Shown: positions 15,883 through 24,550, counted from the stretch's first letter. The stretch is 43,883 nucleotides of DNA from Burkholderiales bacterium (GCA_026932425.1 JAIXKN010000011.1:83728-127610), one strand, 5' to 3'. Numbers and translations: made by a program. Notes: generated by a model not told the origin, from the letters alone.

Positions 15883-17472
15883 ATGCCGATGAACCGCCGC
15901 CCCCGACCGCTGCATGCGCTGCGCGCGCTTGCAGTCTTCTGTGCCCCGCTGCTCACGGCGCTTGTCGCCGCCTTCCCGTCGACAAGCCTGGCCTTCGAGG
16001 CCGATTCGCTGGTGCGGCAGAAGTGCGGCAGCTGCCACGCACCCGATGCCGACGGGCGCCTGCCGCGCATCGAGGAAATCCGCACCACGCCCGAAGAGTG
16101 GACGGTGATCGTCGACCGCATGCGGCGCCTGCACGGGCTGAAGTACAGCACCGCGGAACTGGATCGCCTGCTCAAGGAGCTCGCCTCCACGCAGCTGCTC
16201 ACGCCGGCCGAACAGGAGCGCGTGTCCTACCTGAGCCTGTGGCACAACTCGCAGCAGATGGAGCTGCCGCAAAACAAGGAGGAGGAGCGCTTCTTCGCCA
16301 CCTGCGTGCGCTGCCACTCGGCGGGCAAGGTCTTCTCCTACCGCAGGACGCCCAAGGCCTGGGCCCAGGTTCGCGACAACCACCTCTACACGATCCCGAC
16401 GGTGGTCTTCCAGATGCGCGAAATGCGCTGGATCGAGGAGGCCGACGCCGTGCTCGGCTGGCTCGCCACGCAGCTTCCCTACGACAAGGCGTGGAGCGCG
16501 CCGACAGCCAGGCTCGACGGCCGCTGGGGCGTGTTCGGCTGGCAACCCGGCCGCGGCGCCTGGCGCGGTCGGGCCCAGATCAGCGACGCCGGCAACGGCG
16601 AGTACCGCATCAGCGGCAACGCGACGCACGCCGACGGCCTGGGCGAGGACTTCCGCGGCGAGGCGACGCTCTACGGCGGCTACGCGCTGCGCACGCGCAC
16701 CATCAACAACGGACTCGAGAGCATGGGCGCCTTCATCGTCGAAGGCGGGCGGGCGCACGGCGAATGGCATCTGCCCGCGCCGGACTTCCGCACCTCGCGC
16801 GCGGTCTGGCTGCAAGACGACGGCAGCGCGAAGATCGCGCGCGTGCTTCCGGGCTACGTGCTGACCGGCGAGAAGACGACGCTCACCGTCGAGGGGCTGA
16901 ATCTCCCCGAAGTGCGCGCCGCCGACATCTCCTTCGGCGGTGCGCCGGTGAAGCTGCTCTCCGTCCGTCGCACCGGCCCCGATGCGCTGCAGCTTGTCGT
17001 GCAGAGCAGTGCCTCCGGCGTCGGCAGTGCCCCGCTCACCGTGAAGGGCATCGCCGCACCCGCGCTGACGCTGGCGCCGCGCATCGACCACATCGCGATC
17101 ACGCCCGAGATCGGGCGCGCACGCGTGGGCGTCAACGAGCAGCACCCCGCCGAAGGCGTGCAGTTCGAGGCCATCGCCTACGCCCGCGACGGCAAGCGCA
17201 AGGTCGTGCTCGGGCCGGTGGCAGCCTCGTTCCAGCTCGCCGAGGAGAAGACGCGCGAGGACGACGACGACATGCGCTGGCTCGGCCACATCCAGCCCGG
17301 CGGCAGCTACGTGCCCATGGTCGACTTCGGGCCCAATCCCACGCGCGCCTTCAAGGGCGAGAACAGCGGCTTCGTGAAGGTGCTGGCGCAGTACCGCCAC
17401 GGCAAGCAGACCTACAAGGCGCAGGCGCAGCTGGCGGTGACGCTGCCCGACCTGATCGGCCGCCTGCGCTGA
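15883..17472 (+). CDS. qhpA: Quinohemoprotein amine dehydrogenase alpha subunit (diheme)
   Basis: A 529-residue exported protein, the largest subunit of QHNDH. After an N-terminal signal peptide (about residues 1-38, cleaved near SLAF) come two c-type heme sites, KCGSCH (Cys48, Cys51, His52) and TCVRCH (Cys141, Cys144, His145), as in the diheme cytochrome domain of the enzyme. The rest, rich in beta strands (about 180-520), matches the barrel and Ig-like domains that follow in known alpha subunits. The hemes pass electrons from the CTQ cofactor in the gamma subunit to a periplasmic acceptor. The start at 15883 has GGAGA 7 bases upstream; an in-frame ATG two codons later is an alternative. First gene of the operon. 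Confidence 0.93.
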   Translation: MPMNRRPRPLHALRALAVFCAPLLTALVAAFPSTSLAFEADSLVRQKCGSCHAPDADGRLPRIEEIRTTPEEWTVIVDRMRRLHGLKYSTAELDRLLKELASTQLLTPAEQERVSYLSLWHNSQQMELPQNKEEERFFATCVRCHSAGKVFSYRRTPKAWAQVRDNHLYTIPTVVFQMREMRWIEEADAVLGWLATQLPYDKAWSAPTARLDGRWGVFGWQPGRGAWRGRAQISDAGNGEYRISGNATHADGLGEDFRGEATLYGGYALRTRTINNGLESMGAFIVEGGRAHGEWHLPAPDFRTSRAVWLQDDGSAKIARVLPGYVLTGEKTTLTVEGLNLPEVRAADISFGGAPVKLLSVRRTGPDALQLVVQSSASGVGSAPLTVKGIAAPALTLAPRIDHIAITPEIGRARVGVNEQHPAEGVQFEAIAYARDGKRKVVLGPVAASFQLAEEKTREDDDDMRWLGHIQPGGSYVPMVDFGPNPTRAFKGENSGFVKVLAQYRHGKQTYKAQAQLAVTLPDLIGRLR

Positions 17473-17501
17473 CACGCGCGCCACGCGAGCAAGGACGCAC
17501 G

Positions 17502-18908
17502 ATGACGCACTACGCCTTTCGCGACCATCGCCTCTTCACGGTGCCGGATCCCGGCGGCGACACACTGCTCTTCGGCGCCGACGACGCCAGCCTCTTCACC
17601 GTCGACGAGACGACGCGCGCGGTGATCCAGCGCTGGCGCGAGCGGTCGGCGATCGACCTCGCGGACGTGCCCGAAGCGGACCGCGAGGTGCTGCAGGCAC
17701 TGCGTGACGCGCGCCTGCTGGTACCCCAGGAGCACCGCCGCCCGCCGCGACGCGCGCCCTACGATCCGGCTCGGATCCCGCTCGGCACGCTGGTGCTGGA
17801 GGCCGCGCAGGCCTGCAACCTGCGCTGCACGTACTGCTTCGCCGGCGGCGGCTCCTACGGCGGTGCGGCACGGCTGATGGATCCCGGGCTCGCGCGCCGC
17901 GCGGCGCGCTACCTCGTCGAATCCTCGGGCGAGCGTCAGCACGTCACGCTCGTGCTCTTCGGCGGCGAGCCGCTGCTGAACCTGGCGGCGATCGAGGCCG
18001 CGGTCGTCGAGGCCGAGGACGCCGCGCGCGAGCATGGCAAGACGGTGACCGTCTCGATGACGACCAACGGCACCCGCTTCACGCCCGAGGTCCTGGCTTT
18101 CCTGCGTGCGCACCCGATCTCGCTGTCGGTGAGCATCGACGGGCCGCCCGAGCTCAACGACGCCAACCGGCGCTTTGCCGGCAGCGGGCGCGGCACCTAT
18201 GAGGCCATCGTCGCCGGCCTGGCCGAGTTGCGCGAGCACCTGCCGCGCCCACCGGCCGGTCGCGTCACGCTCACGCCCGAGCAGTGGCACCTCATCCCCG
18301 AGGTCTTCGACCATGTCGCGGCGATGGGCTTCCTCGAGGTCGGCATCGCGCCGGTGAGCCCGATGAACGCGAAGATGCTGCCCACACCCGAGCAGGAGCG
18401 CGTGCTGCTGGACGGGTTTGCCCGCATCGCCGAGCGCTTCGTGCAGAAGGCCGCCGAGGGCGAGCTGCTGCGCTTCTCCAACCTGCTGGACGTGCTCGCC
18501 CGCCTGCACGTCGGGCAGGTGAAGGACGTCGCCTGCGGCGCGGGCCTGGGCTATCTCGCGATCGACAGCGAGGGCCGCTTCTACCTCTGCCACCGCATGG
18601 CGGGGATGGACCACTTCCGCGTCGGCGACCTCGAGCACGGCATCGACCACGCCGGCATCGCCGAGCGCCTGGCCGAGCAGGCCGCACCGCGCCAGGACGC
18701 CTGCAGCAAGTGCTGGGCGCGCAGCCTGTGCGCCGGCGGCTGCCACCACGACAACCACATCCGCGAGCATGACCTCGGGCAGAACCCGGGCGGCATGTGC
18801 GACTTCATCCGCGGCTGGTTCGAGATCTGCATCCGCGCCTACGCGCAGCTGCGCCGCAGCGCCGACGAGCGGATCCTGGCCTTCCTCGCGCAGCGTGCGC
18901 AGGGCTGA
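17502..18908 (+). CDS. qhpD: Radical SAM thioether cross-linking enzyme for QHNDH gamma subunit
   Basis: A 468-residue radical SAM/SPASM maturase. The [4Fe-4S]-SAM site is CNLRCTYC (Cys105, Cys109, Cys112), followed by the LFGGEPLLN and SVSIDGPPE motifs of the family. The C-terminal auxiliary cluster region contains CGAGLGYLAID, YLCHR and CSKCWARSLCAGGC. An N-terminal domain of about 90 residues resembles a peptide-recognition element. In Paracoccus denitrificans QhpD makes the intrapeptidyl Cys-to-Asp/Glu thioether bonds in QhpC. The gene is 29 bp after qhpA and 13 bp before its substrate gene, in the known qhpADCB order. A cytosolic enzyme. Confidence 0.94.
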   Translation: MTHYAFRDHRLFTVPDPGGDTLLFGADDASLFTVDETTRAVIQRWRERSAIDLADVPEADREVLQALRDARLLVPQEHRRPPRRAPYDPARIPLGTLVLEAAQACNLRCTYCFAGGGSYGGAARLMDPGLARRAARYLVESSGERQHVTLVLFGGEPLLNLAAIEAAVVEAEDAAREHGKTVTVSMTTNGTRFTPEVLAFLRAHPISLSVSIDGPPELNDANRRFAGSGRGTYEAIVAGLAELREHLPRPPAGRVTLTPEQWHLIPEVFDHVAAMGFLEVGIAPVSPMNAKMLPTPEQERVLLDGFARIAERFVQKAAEGELLRFSNLLDVLARLHVGQVKDVACGAGLGYLAIDSEGRFYLCHRMAGMDHFRVGDLEHGIDHAGIAERLAEQAAPRQDACSKCWARSLCAGGCHHDNHIREHDLGQNPGGMCDFIRGWFEICIRAYAQLRRSADERILAFLAQRAQG

Positions 18909-18921
18909 CAAGGAGACGGCA

Positions 18922-19245
18922 ATGAAGAGGAAACCGATCGAGGCACTCAACGAGAAGGCCCGCGCGATCGAGCGCCTGGCCGAGGGCGAGCGGCCGAACG
19001 CGCAGGCGCTGGCGATCCCGCCCATGCCGCAGGGCTGCAACACGATCTTCGACACCGGCTGGGAGACGAACCCGCGGCCGACCTACCCGATCGGCAACTG
19101 CCAAGCCTCGGCGCGCGACTTCCACGGCTGCGTCGGCGACTGCTGGTGGCCGGCGCAGGCCCCCGACGGGCTCACCAACCACAAGGACTTCGACGAAGCC
19201 TGCCCGAACGTCGCGCGCGACTGGCGCAAGCTGAAGTACGACTAG
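18922..19245 (+). CDS. qhpC: QHNDH gamma subunit, CTQ-bearing cross-linked peptide
   Basis: A 107-residue peptide precursor with GGAGA before the ATG. Its spacings fit the known gamma subunit exactly: Cys39-Glu48 (9 apart), Cys60-Asp66 (6) and Cys74-Asp82 (8) correspond to the three thioether bridges, and Cys70-Trp76 (6) to the cysteine tryptophylquinone pair. Asp66 would be the active-site base. The core segment GCVGDCWWPAQ is highly typical. About 30 leader residues precede the mature chain, without a Sec signal; in studied systems the leader is removed by QhpE and the peptide is exported by QhpF. The tryptophan must be doubly hydroxylated during maturation; the usual enzyme for that step (QhpG) is not in this operon. 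Confidence 0.95.
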   Translation: MKRKPIEALNEKARAIERLAEGERPNAQALAIPPMPQGCNTIFDTGWETNPRPTYPIGNCQASARDFHGCVGDCWWPAQAPDGLTNHKDFDEACPNVARDWRKLKYD

Positions 19246-19254
19246 GAGTTGCCC

Positions 19255-20316
19255 ATGCGCTGCACCCGATTCCCCGCCGCGGCCGACCGCGCGCGCCTGC
19301 TGCGTGCAACAAGGCAGGCGCTGCTGGCCGTGCTCGCGTTCGTCGTCGGCGGCCTGACTTGCGCGGCCAGCGCGCAGCCGCGCGACTACTTCTACTTCCT
19401 GGGCTACGGGATGGTCCAGGTGGTCGACGGCCAGACCGACACGATCATCGCCGACATCCCGATGAAGGGCTTCGTGCGCGAGGTCGACCTGAGCCCCGAT
19501 CGTCGCCACCTCTATGTCGCGACGAGCCGGCACATCATCCACAAGCTGGACCTGGACAGCCATCGCATCGTCTCCACCATCGACCTCAACCGCGACGGCT
19601 GGGAATATTTCATGTACGGCTTCGCGGTCGACCCCGACGGCAAGACCGCCTGGGGCGCGCTGATGTCTCGCAGCGCCAAGGACGGCGAGCCGGTGATCGG
19701 CAAGCCCGTCGTTGCGCAGTTCGACCTCGCCGACGGCCGCATCCTGCGCAGCGTCGAGGTGCCCTGGGGCGTGGGCCACCTGGTGCGCGTCAAGGGCGGC
19801 CAGCTCTGGGCCGTCGGCCAGGACTTGTTCAAGATCGACACCAACGGCGAGCAGCCGCGCATCGTGCAGACGCATCCGATGTTCGACAAGGGCATGAACA
19901 TCCTGCCCTTCTGGGAGTACCCGTGGGAGAACGGCGACGAGATGGTCGCCGCCTACTACACGGCCACCGCGATGGGCCTCCTGCGCATCGACCAGACGAG
20001 CGGCGAGGTGCGCGAGCAGGTCTTCAAGGGCGACCCGGCGATGGCCTACTCGGTGATCCTCTCGCCCGACCGCAAGACCGGCTACGCGGTGATGGACGAG
20101 ATCAGCGTGCTCGACATGGACAAGCGCGTGGTCACGAAGTCGGTGCCGCTGGTCGAGGGCACGTCCTACGGCGTCAACATCTCGAGCGACGGCAGCAAGC
20201 TCTACGTCGGCGCCGGCGGCTCCACGCTGACCGTCTACGACGCGAAGTCGCTGCGCCCGCTGAAGGTGCTGCACATGGCCACCGACGGCATGGACGTGCG
20301 CCGCATCACGCGCTGA
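19255..20316 (+). CDS. qhpB: Quinohemoprotein amine dehydrogenase beta subunit (propeller)
   Basis: A 353-residue exported beta-propeller. I choose the ATG at 19255, 6 bases after AGGAG; a TTG at 19249 is the alternative. The N-terminus is basic then hydrophobic (ALLAVLAFVVGGLTCAASAQ), a Sec signal peptide. The mature part shows YVTN-like blades: DYFYFLGYGMVQVVDG, LSPDRRHLYVATSR, FAVDPDGKTAWGAL, LSPDRKTGYAVMDE and ISSDGSKLYVGAGG. This subunit forms the wall of the active site against QhpC in QHNDH. It follows qhpC by 9 bp in the conserved order. Confidence 0.94.
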   Translation: MRCTRFPAAADRARLLRATRQALLAVLAFVVGGLTCAASAQPRDYFYFLGYGMVQVVDGQTDTIIADIPMKGFVREVDLSPDRRHLYVATSRHIIHKLDLDSHRIVSTIDLNRDGWEYFMYGFAVDPDGKTAWGALMSRSAKDGEPVIGKPVVAQFDLADGRILRSVEVPWGVGHLVRVKGGQLWAVGQDLFKIDTNGEQPRIVQTHPMFDKGMNILPFWEYPWENGDEMVAAYYTATAMGLLRIDQTSGEVREQVFKGDPAMAYSVILSPDRKTGYAVMDEISVLDMDKRVVTKSVPLVEGTSYGVNISSDGSKLYVGAGGSTLTVYDAKSLRPLKVLHMATDGMDVRRITR

Positions 20317-20361
20317 GCGCGCCTTCGCACGGCGGCTTGCGCAACAGTGGGGGCCCGCAGG

Positions 20362-21189
20362 ATGGAATACGGCCTGCGCCTGACGCGCAGCGAGGCGCTG
20401 CCCGCCGATCCGCGCGCGGCCTGCTCAGCGCCCTGGCGCGAACTGCTGCCGCCGGGGCGGGCGGCGGCGCTCTACTTCGGCACCGAGTTCTGCGAGGACC
20501 GGCTGCCCACGCCCGCCGAGGCGCGCGCGAGCTGCGAGCTGGCGCTGGCGCACGGGCTCGAGCCCACGCTGCTGACGCCGCTGGCCACGCCCGAGGCGCT
20601 GCAGCGCGTGCAGGCGCTGCTCGATGACCTTGATGACGGCGGCTGGCAGCCTGCGGTCGTCTTCAACGACTGGGGCGTGCTCGGCCTGCTGCGGCAGCGC
20701 TACCCGGCATTGCCGCGGCGCGCCGGGCGGCTGATGAACCGCTCGCTGCGCGACCCGCGCGCGTATCGCGACGCGCCCGAGGGCCGCGCCACGCACGAGG
20801 GCATGCGCTTTGCGCGGATGCGGCGCTTCCTCGCCGACGCGGGCGTGGCCGCGATCGAGACCGACGCCGACCTCGAAGGCGGCTTCCTCGGCGACGCCGA
20901 GGAGCCGCTGCAGCGCACCCTGCACCTGCCCTACACCTTCGCCGCGTCGGGCCGCAACTGCCCGCTCAAGGCCTTGCTCTTTCGCGACGGCGACGGCTTC
21001 TCGCAGGCGATCGCCGAGCGCTGCACCGCGCCCTGCCGCGCCGGCCCGCTGCCCGCGCCGCGCAGCGACACCACGGTGCCGCAGTGGCGCGCGGGGAACA
21101 CGCTCTTCTACGAAGTGCCGCCCGCGGCGCTGCAGGGCTTTGTCGCCCACGCCGACCGCATCGTGCTGCACGAGGAGGCCGCGCCGTGA
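20362..21189 (+). CDS. U32-family UbiV-like iron-sulfur protein in the qhp operon
   Basis: A 275-residue protein that I relate to UbiV (YhbV), a U32-family member. Seen: Cys44 in YFGTEFCEDR, at the same place as UbiV Cys39 in YLGEAVCSKR; then Cys200 in GRNC, and Cys221 and Cys225 in ERCTAPC, reproducing UbiV's Cys180, Cys193 and Cys197 including the C-x3-C. These four bind a [4Fe-4S] cluster in UbiV. Conserved stretches such as VVFNDWGVLGLL and AGRLMNRSLRDPR fit a TIM-barrel. There is no signal peptide, so it is cytosolic. Its stop overlaps the next gene (GTGA), a UbiU-like partner. UbiU-UbiV act as a pair in oxygen-independent hydroxylation. I infer a role in CTQ formation. A GTG at 20347 is an alternative start. 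Confidence 0.7.
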   Translation: MEYGLRLTRSEALPADPRAACSAPWRELLPPGRAAALYFGTEFCEDRLPTPAEARASCELALAHGLEPTLLTPLATPEALQRVQALLDDLDDGGWQPAVVFNDWGVLGLLRQRYPALPRRAGRLMNRSLRDPRAYRDAPEGRATHEGMRFARMRRFLADAGVAAIETDADLEGGFLGDAEEPLQRTLHLPYTFAASGRNCPLKALLFRDGDGFSQAIAERCTAPCRAGPLPAPRSDTTVPQWRAGNTLFYEVPPAALQGFVAHADRIVLHEEAAP

Positions 21190-22184
21190 AGATCCTCGCC
21201 CCGCTGCGCGATGCCGCCGAGGTCCAGCCGCTGCTCGCGGCCGGCGCCGACGAGTTCTACTGCGGCCTCACGCCCCCGGGCTGGGAGGAGCGCTTCGGCA
21301 ACGCCTGGGCCAACCGCCGCAACGCGCGCTCGGCCGGGGTGGCCAGTCTCGCCGACATGCGCCGCATCGTCGAGCTCGCGCAAGGGCGGCCGGTGTTCGC
21401 CACGCTCAACTCGCCCTCCTACCCGGCCGGCGCGGTGCCGCAGCTGGTGGCCTTCGGGCGCACGCTGCTCGACGAGGTGGGCATCGCCGCGCTCATCGTC
21501 GCCGAGATGGAGCTCATGCTCGCCCTCGTCGATGAAGGTCTCGCGCCGAAGCTGCACGTGTCGAGCCTCGCGAGCTGCCGCAACCCCGGGGCGGCGGCCT
21601 TCTACCGCGAGCTCGGCGTGGCGCGCATCGTGCTGCCGCGGCACATGACGCTTGCCGAGATCGAGGCCACCGCCATTCCCGGCCTCGAGTTCGAGACCTT
21701 CATCCTCAACGACGGCTGCGTCTTCGAGGAAGGCCTGTGCGCGACCACGCACGCGCTGGGGACCTACTGCATGCACGACCGCGTCGGCGGCAAGTACGTG
21801 CAGCTCGACGAGCGCTACGAGTTCTGGCGCTGGCTGCAGAACAACAGCGGCTGCCAGACCAGCCGCGGCTACACGCTCGGGCCCTGCGGCCTGTGCGCGC
21901 TGCCGCGCCTGGCGCGCACCGGTGTCGCGAGCCTGAAGGTCGTCGGCCGCGAGGCGTCGCTGGCGCGCAAGGCGGCCTCGGTGCGGCTGGCCGCAGCCGC
22001 GCTTGCGCGCTCGCGCGAGAGCGGCCGGCCCGAGGACATCCGCAGCCGCGTCATCGAGCTGCGCGGCGCGCCCGAGCTCTGCCACGGCGCGCACCTGTGC
22101 TACTACCCGGACGTCTGGCGCGGGGCGAAGGAGGGGCAGCCCGCCGAGCCGGCGCGCGCCGCCGCCGACGCCGCGCCGTGCTGA
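21186..22184 (+). CDS. U32-family UbiU-like iron-sulfur protein in the qhp operon
   Basis: A 332-residue protein with the U32 fold: KILAPLRDAAEVQPLLAAGA with EFYCG at the N-terminus, LHVSSLASCRNPGAAAFY and ARIVLPRHMTLAEI in the middle, and GVASLKVVGRE near residue 250 (compare IASVKIEGR in UbiU). Cysteines follow UbiU closely: Cys178-x6-Cys185 (UbiU Cys169-x6-Cys176), Cys195, and Cys234 or Cys237 in GPCGLC as fourth ligand. U32 proteins are often labelled peptidases, but many are RNA or small-molecule hydroxylases. The GTG start overlaps the UbiV-like stop, and its own stop overlaps the ABC exporter start (GTGCTGA), so all three are translationally coupled. Extra cysteines (223, 331) may hold a second site. 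Confidence 0.75.
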   Translation: MKILAPLRDAAEVQPLLAAGADEFYCGLTPPGWEERFGNAWANRRNARSAGVASLADMRRIVELAQGRPVFATLNSPSYPAGAVPQLVAFGRTLLDEVGIAALIVAEMELMLALVDEGLAPKLHVSSLASCRNPGAAAFYRELGVARIVLPRHMTLAEIEATAIPGLEFETFILNDGCVFEEGLCATTHALGTYCMHDRVGGKYVQLDERYEFWRWLQNNSGCQTSRGYTLGPCGLCALPRLARTGVASLKVVGREASLARKAASVRLAAAALARSRESGRPEDIRSRVIELRGAPELCHGAHLCYYPDVWRGAKEGQPAEPARAAADAAPC

Positions 22185-23917
22185 AGACGCTCTCGCGCTT
22201 TGCGCACACGCTGGCCGGGCGGCGACCGCAGCTCGCGCTGCTGTTCGTGCTCGGCCTCGTCGGCGCGGCGGTGTCGCTGGCGACCCCGCTGCTGGGCAAG
22301 GCCTTCATCGACGCGGTGGCCACGCGCGGCGACTACGCGGCCATTCCCGCCATCGCCGCCGCGCTGGTGGGCCTGGCGCTGCTGGACCTGCTGCTGGCCG
22401 TCGCCTCGCAGCGCCTGCACGCGCGGCTGTCGGCCGACGTGCTCGCCGCGCTGCGCGCGCAGCTCTTCGCGCGCTGCGCGAGCGGCCCGCTGGAGGCGAT
22501 CGAGCCGATCCGCCACGGCGACCTGCTGACGCGCTTCGGCAGCGACCTGCCGCGTATCCAGACGCTGCTCGTCGACGGCCTGCTCGGCGCGCTGCAAAGC
22601 CTGCTCTTCCTCGCCGTCGCGGCGGTGATCACCTTCACGCTCTCGCCCGTGCTCGCGCTCTGGAGCTTCCTCGGCATTGCGCTGGCGCTCATCGCCACGA
22701 CGGCGTTTCGGCGCCCGATGGAGGCGCGTGCCGAGCGCGTGCGCGAGGCGATGGCGACGCTCTCGCACTTCCTCGCCGAGCGGCTGGCCGCGCTGCGCGC
22801 GATCCGCCTGCACCGCAGCGCGGGGGAGGAACAGCAGCGCCTGGCGCAGGCGAACGCCGGCCTCACGCGCGAAGTGGTCGGCATGCAGCACGTCGACGCG
22901 CTCGGCAGCGGCGTGCCCGGGCTTGTGCTGACGGTGTCGCTGGCCTGGATCTACCTCGTCGGCGGCCGCCTGCTCGAAGCCGGCAGCATCAGCCTGGGCA
23001 CCTTCGTCGCCTTCGTGCTCTACCAGGGGCGCCTGTTCGCGCCCGCGCAGGGGCTGCTTGGCCTCGTGCGCAACCTGCAGACCGCGCGCGTGAGCCTGGA
23101 CCGCGTCGTCGAACTGCTCGACGCGGGGCCCGCAGCCGAGCCGGCATCGGCCACGCCCGCGGCCACGGCCGGCGCGATCGACACCGATGCGGCGCTGGAA
23201 CTGAGTGCCGTCGACTTCGCCTACCCCGGCAAGCCGCCGGTGCTGCGCGGCGCGAACCTGCGCGTGCGCCGCGGCGAACGCGTGGCGCTGGTCGGCGCCT
23301 CGGGCGCGGGCAAGTCGACGATCGTGCAACTGCTCTTCGGCCTGCGCACGCCCGCGGCCGGCCGCGTGCTCGTCGAAGGTCTGCCGGCCACCCACGCGGC
23401 CTTCGCCGGCGACGCGCTCGGCTACGCCGGCGCCGAGCCCTTCCTGATGCACGCCAGCGTCGAGGACAACCTGCGCTACGGCAACCCGGGCGCCAGCCGC
23501 GCGGCCATCGAACGCGCGCTGCGCCTGGCCGAGGCCGAGGCCTTCGTCGACGCGCTGCCGCAGGGCCTGGCGACGCGGATCGGCGGGCGGGGCCTGGCGC
23601 TTTCCGACGGCCAGCGCCAGCGCCTGGGCCTGGCCCGGCTCTTCCTGCGCGACCCGCGCATCCTCGTGCTCGACGAGGCCTTCTCGGCGCTGGATCTGGC
23701 CACCGAGCAGCGCGTGCGCGCCCAGCTCTGGCGCGCCTTCGCAGGGCGCAGCGCGCTCGTCATCTCGCACCGCGCGCTCGAGCCGGGCGAGTTCGACCGC
23801 GTCTTCCTCGTGCGCGAGGGCCGCGTCGAGGAGGTCGATCCGCACCCGGCCTGCGCGCGGCCCGCACCGGCCGCCGCTCCTGCCGCTTCCCCTGCCTCCT
23901 CCCCTGCCGCACCCTGA
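22178..23917 (+). CDS. qhpF: ABC exporter (fused membrane and ATPase domains) of the qhp operon
   Basis: A 579-residue half-type ABC exporter: six hydrophobic helices in residues 15-310, then an ATPase domain with Walker A GASGAGKST, a signature LSDGQ (usual LSGGQ with Asp for Gly), Walker B ILVLDEAF and an H-loop VISHR. In Paracoccus denitrificans the qhpF product is the efflux ABC protein needed for QHNDH biogenesis, thought to move processed QhpC to the periplasm. This gene sits between the UbiU-like gene and the protease gene, matching a QhpF role. The start is a GTG overlapping the previous stop. The C-terminus ends in a proline- and alanine-rich tail of about 30 residues without known function. 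Confidence 0.85.
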   Translation: MLKTLSRFAHTLAGRRPQLALLFVLGLVGAAVSLATPLLGKAFIDAVATRGDYAAIPAIAAALVGLALLDLLLAVASQRLHARLSADVLAALRAQLFARCASGPLEAIEPIRHGDLLTRFGSDLPRIQTLLVDGLLGALQSLLFLAVAAVITFTLSPVLALWSFLGIALALIATTAFRRPMEARAERVREAMATLSHFLAERLAALRAIRLHRSAGEEQQRLAQANAGLTREVVGMQHVDALGSGVPGLVLTVSLAWIYLVGGRLLEAGSISLGTFVAFVLYQGRLFAPAQGLLGLVRNLQTARVSLDRVVELLDAGPAAEPASATPAATAGAIDTDAALELSAVDFAYPGKPPVLRGANLRVRRGERVALVGASGAGKSTIVQLLFGLRTPAAGRVLVEGLPATHAAFAGDALGYAGAEPFLMHASVEDNLRYGNPGASRAAIERALRLAEAEAFVDALPQGLATRIGGRGLALSDGQRQRLGLARLFLRDPRILVLDEAFSALDLATEQRVRAQLWRAFAGRSALVISHRALEPGEFDRVFLVREGRVEEVDPHPACARPAPAAAPAASPASSPAAP

Positions 23918-23923
23918 GCGAGC

Positions 23924-24550
23924 ATGGCCTTGCGCATCGCCATCGTCGACACCGGCGTCAACCCCTGGCACTCGCACGTGCGCGGCGCCGTCGAGGGCTG
24001 CCGCATCTTCGTCGGCGCCGATGGCCGCATCGCCGAGGACGAGGACTTTCGCGATCCCATCGGCCACGGCACCGCCATCGCCGGCCTCGTGCGCGAGGCC
24101 TTCGCCGATGCCGAGATCTTCGCCGTGCGCGTCTTCGACGAGCACGACCGCACCTACCCCTCGCTGGTCGCGCGCGGCCTGCTGCGCGCCGCCGCCGAAG
24201 GCTGCAGCCACATCAACCTGAGCCTGGCCGTCCCCGCGGGCGCCGGGACGGCGCTGCTGGAGGAAGCCTGCGCCGCGGCAATCGACGCCGGCTGCGTGCT
24301 CGTCGCGCCGCAGCACCCGCATTGGCCCGATGCCCTGCCGGCCGCGCTGCCCGGCGTGGTCGTGGCGGTCGCCGACGACACGCTGCCCCCGGGCCGGGTG
24401 CGCCGGCTTGGGCCAAAGCGTCTGGCCGCGCCGGACCGTCCGCGCGAGCTGGCGCTGGCCTATCCGCGCCGCAACCTGCGCGGCCCCTCGTTCGCCTGCA
24501 CGCGCGTGCTGCTGCACCTCGCGCGCGAGCAAGGGGCCACCGACGGCTGA
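23924..24550 (+). CDS. qhpE: Subtilisin-like serine protease for QhpC leader removal
   Basis: A short (208-residue) subtilase with the catalytic triad in order: Asp9 in AIVDTG, His48 in GHGTAIAG, and Ser189 in GPSFA. It lacks a signal peptide and prodomain, so it acts in the cytosol, consistent with the known QhpE, which cuts the leader off cross-linked QhpC. It follows the exporter gene by 6 bp and closes the operon. Its small size, against 270 or more for secreted subtilisins, is normal for this specialised group. The usual GTS around the serine is replaced by GPS. Confidence 0.88.
   Translation: MALRIAIVDTGVNPWHSHVRGAVEGCRIFVGADGRIAEDEDFRDPIGHGTAIAGLVREAFADAEIFAVRVFDEHDRTYPSLVARGLLRAAAEGCSHINLSLAVPAGAGTALLEEACAAAIDAGCVLVAPQHPHWPDALPAALPGVVVAVADDTLPPGRVRRLGPKRLAAPDRPRELALAYPRRNLRGPSFACTRVLLHLAREQGATDG

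Noticed and set aside
21186..22184. Annotation of the U32 protein as a peptidase
   Set aside because: The family name is historical; the cysteine pattern and its partner gene fit the UbiU/UbiV hydroxylase type better, and protease and exporter roles are already filled by qhpE and qhpF.
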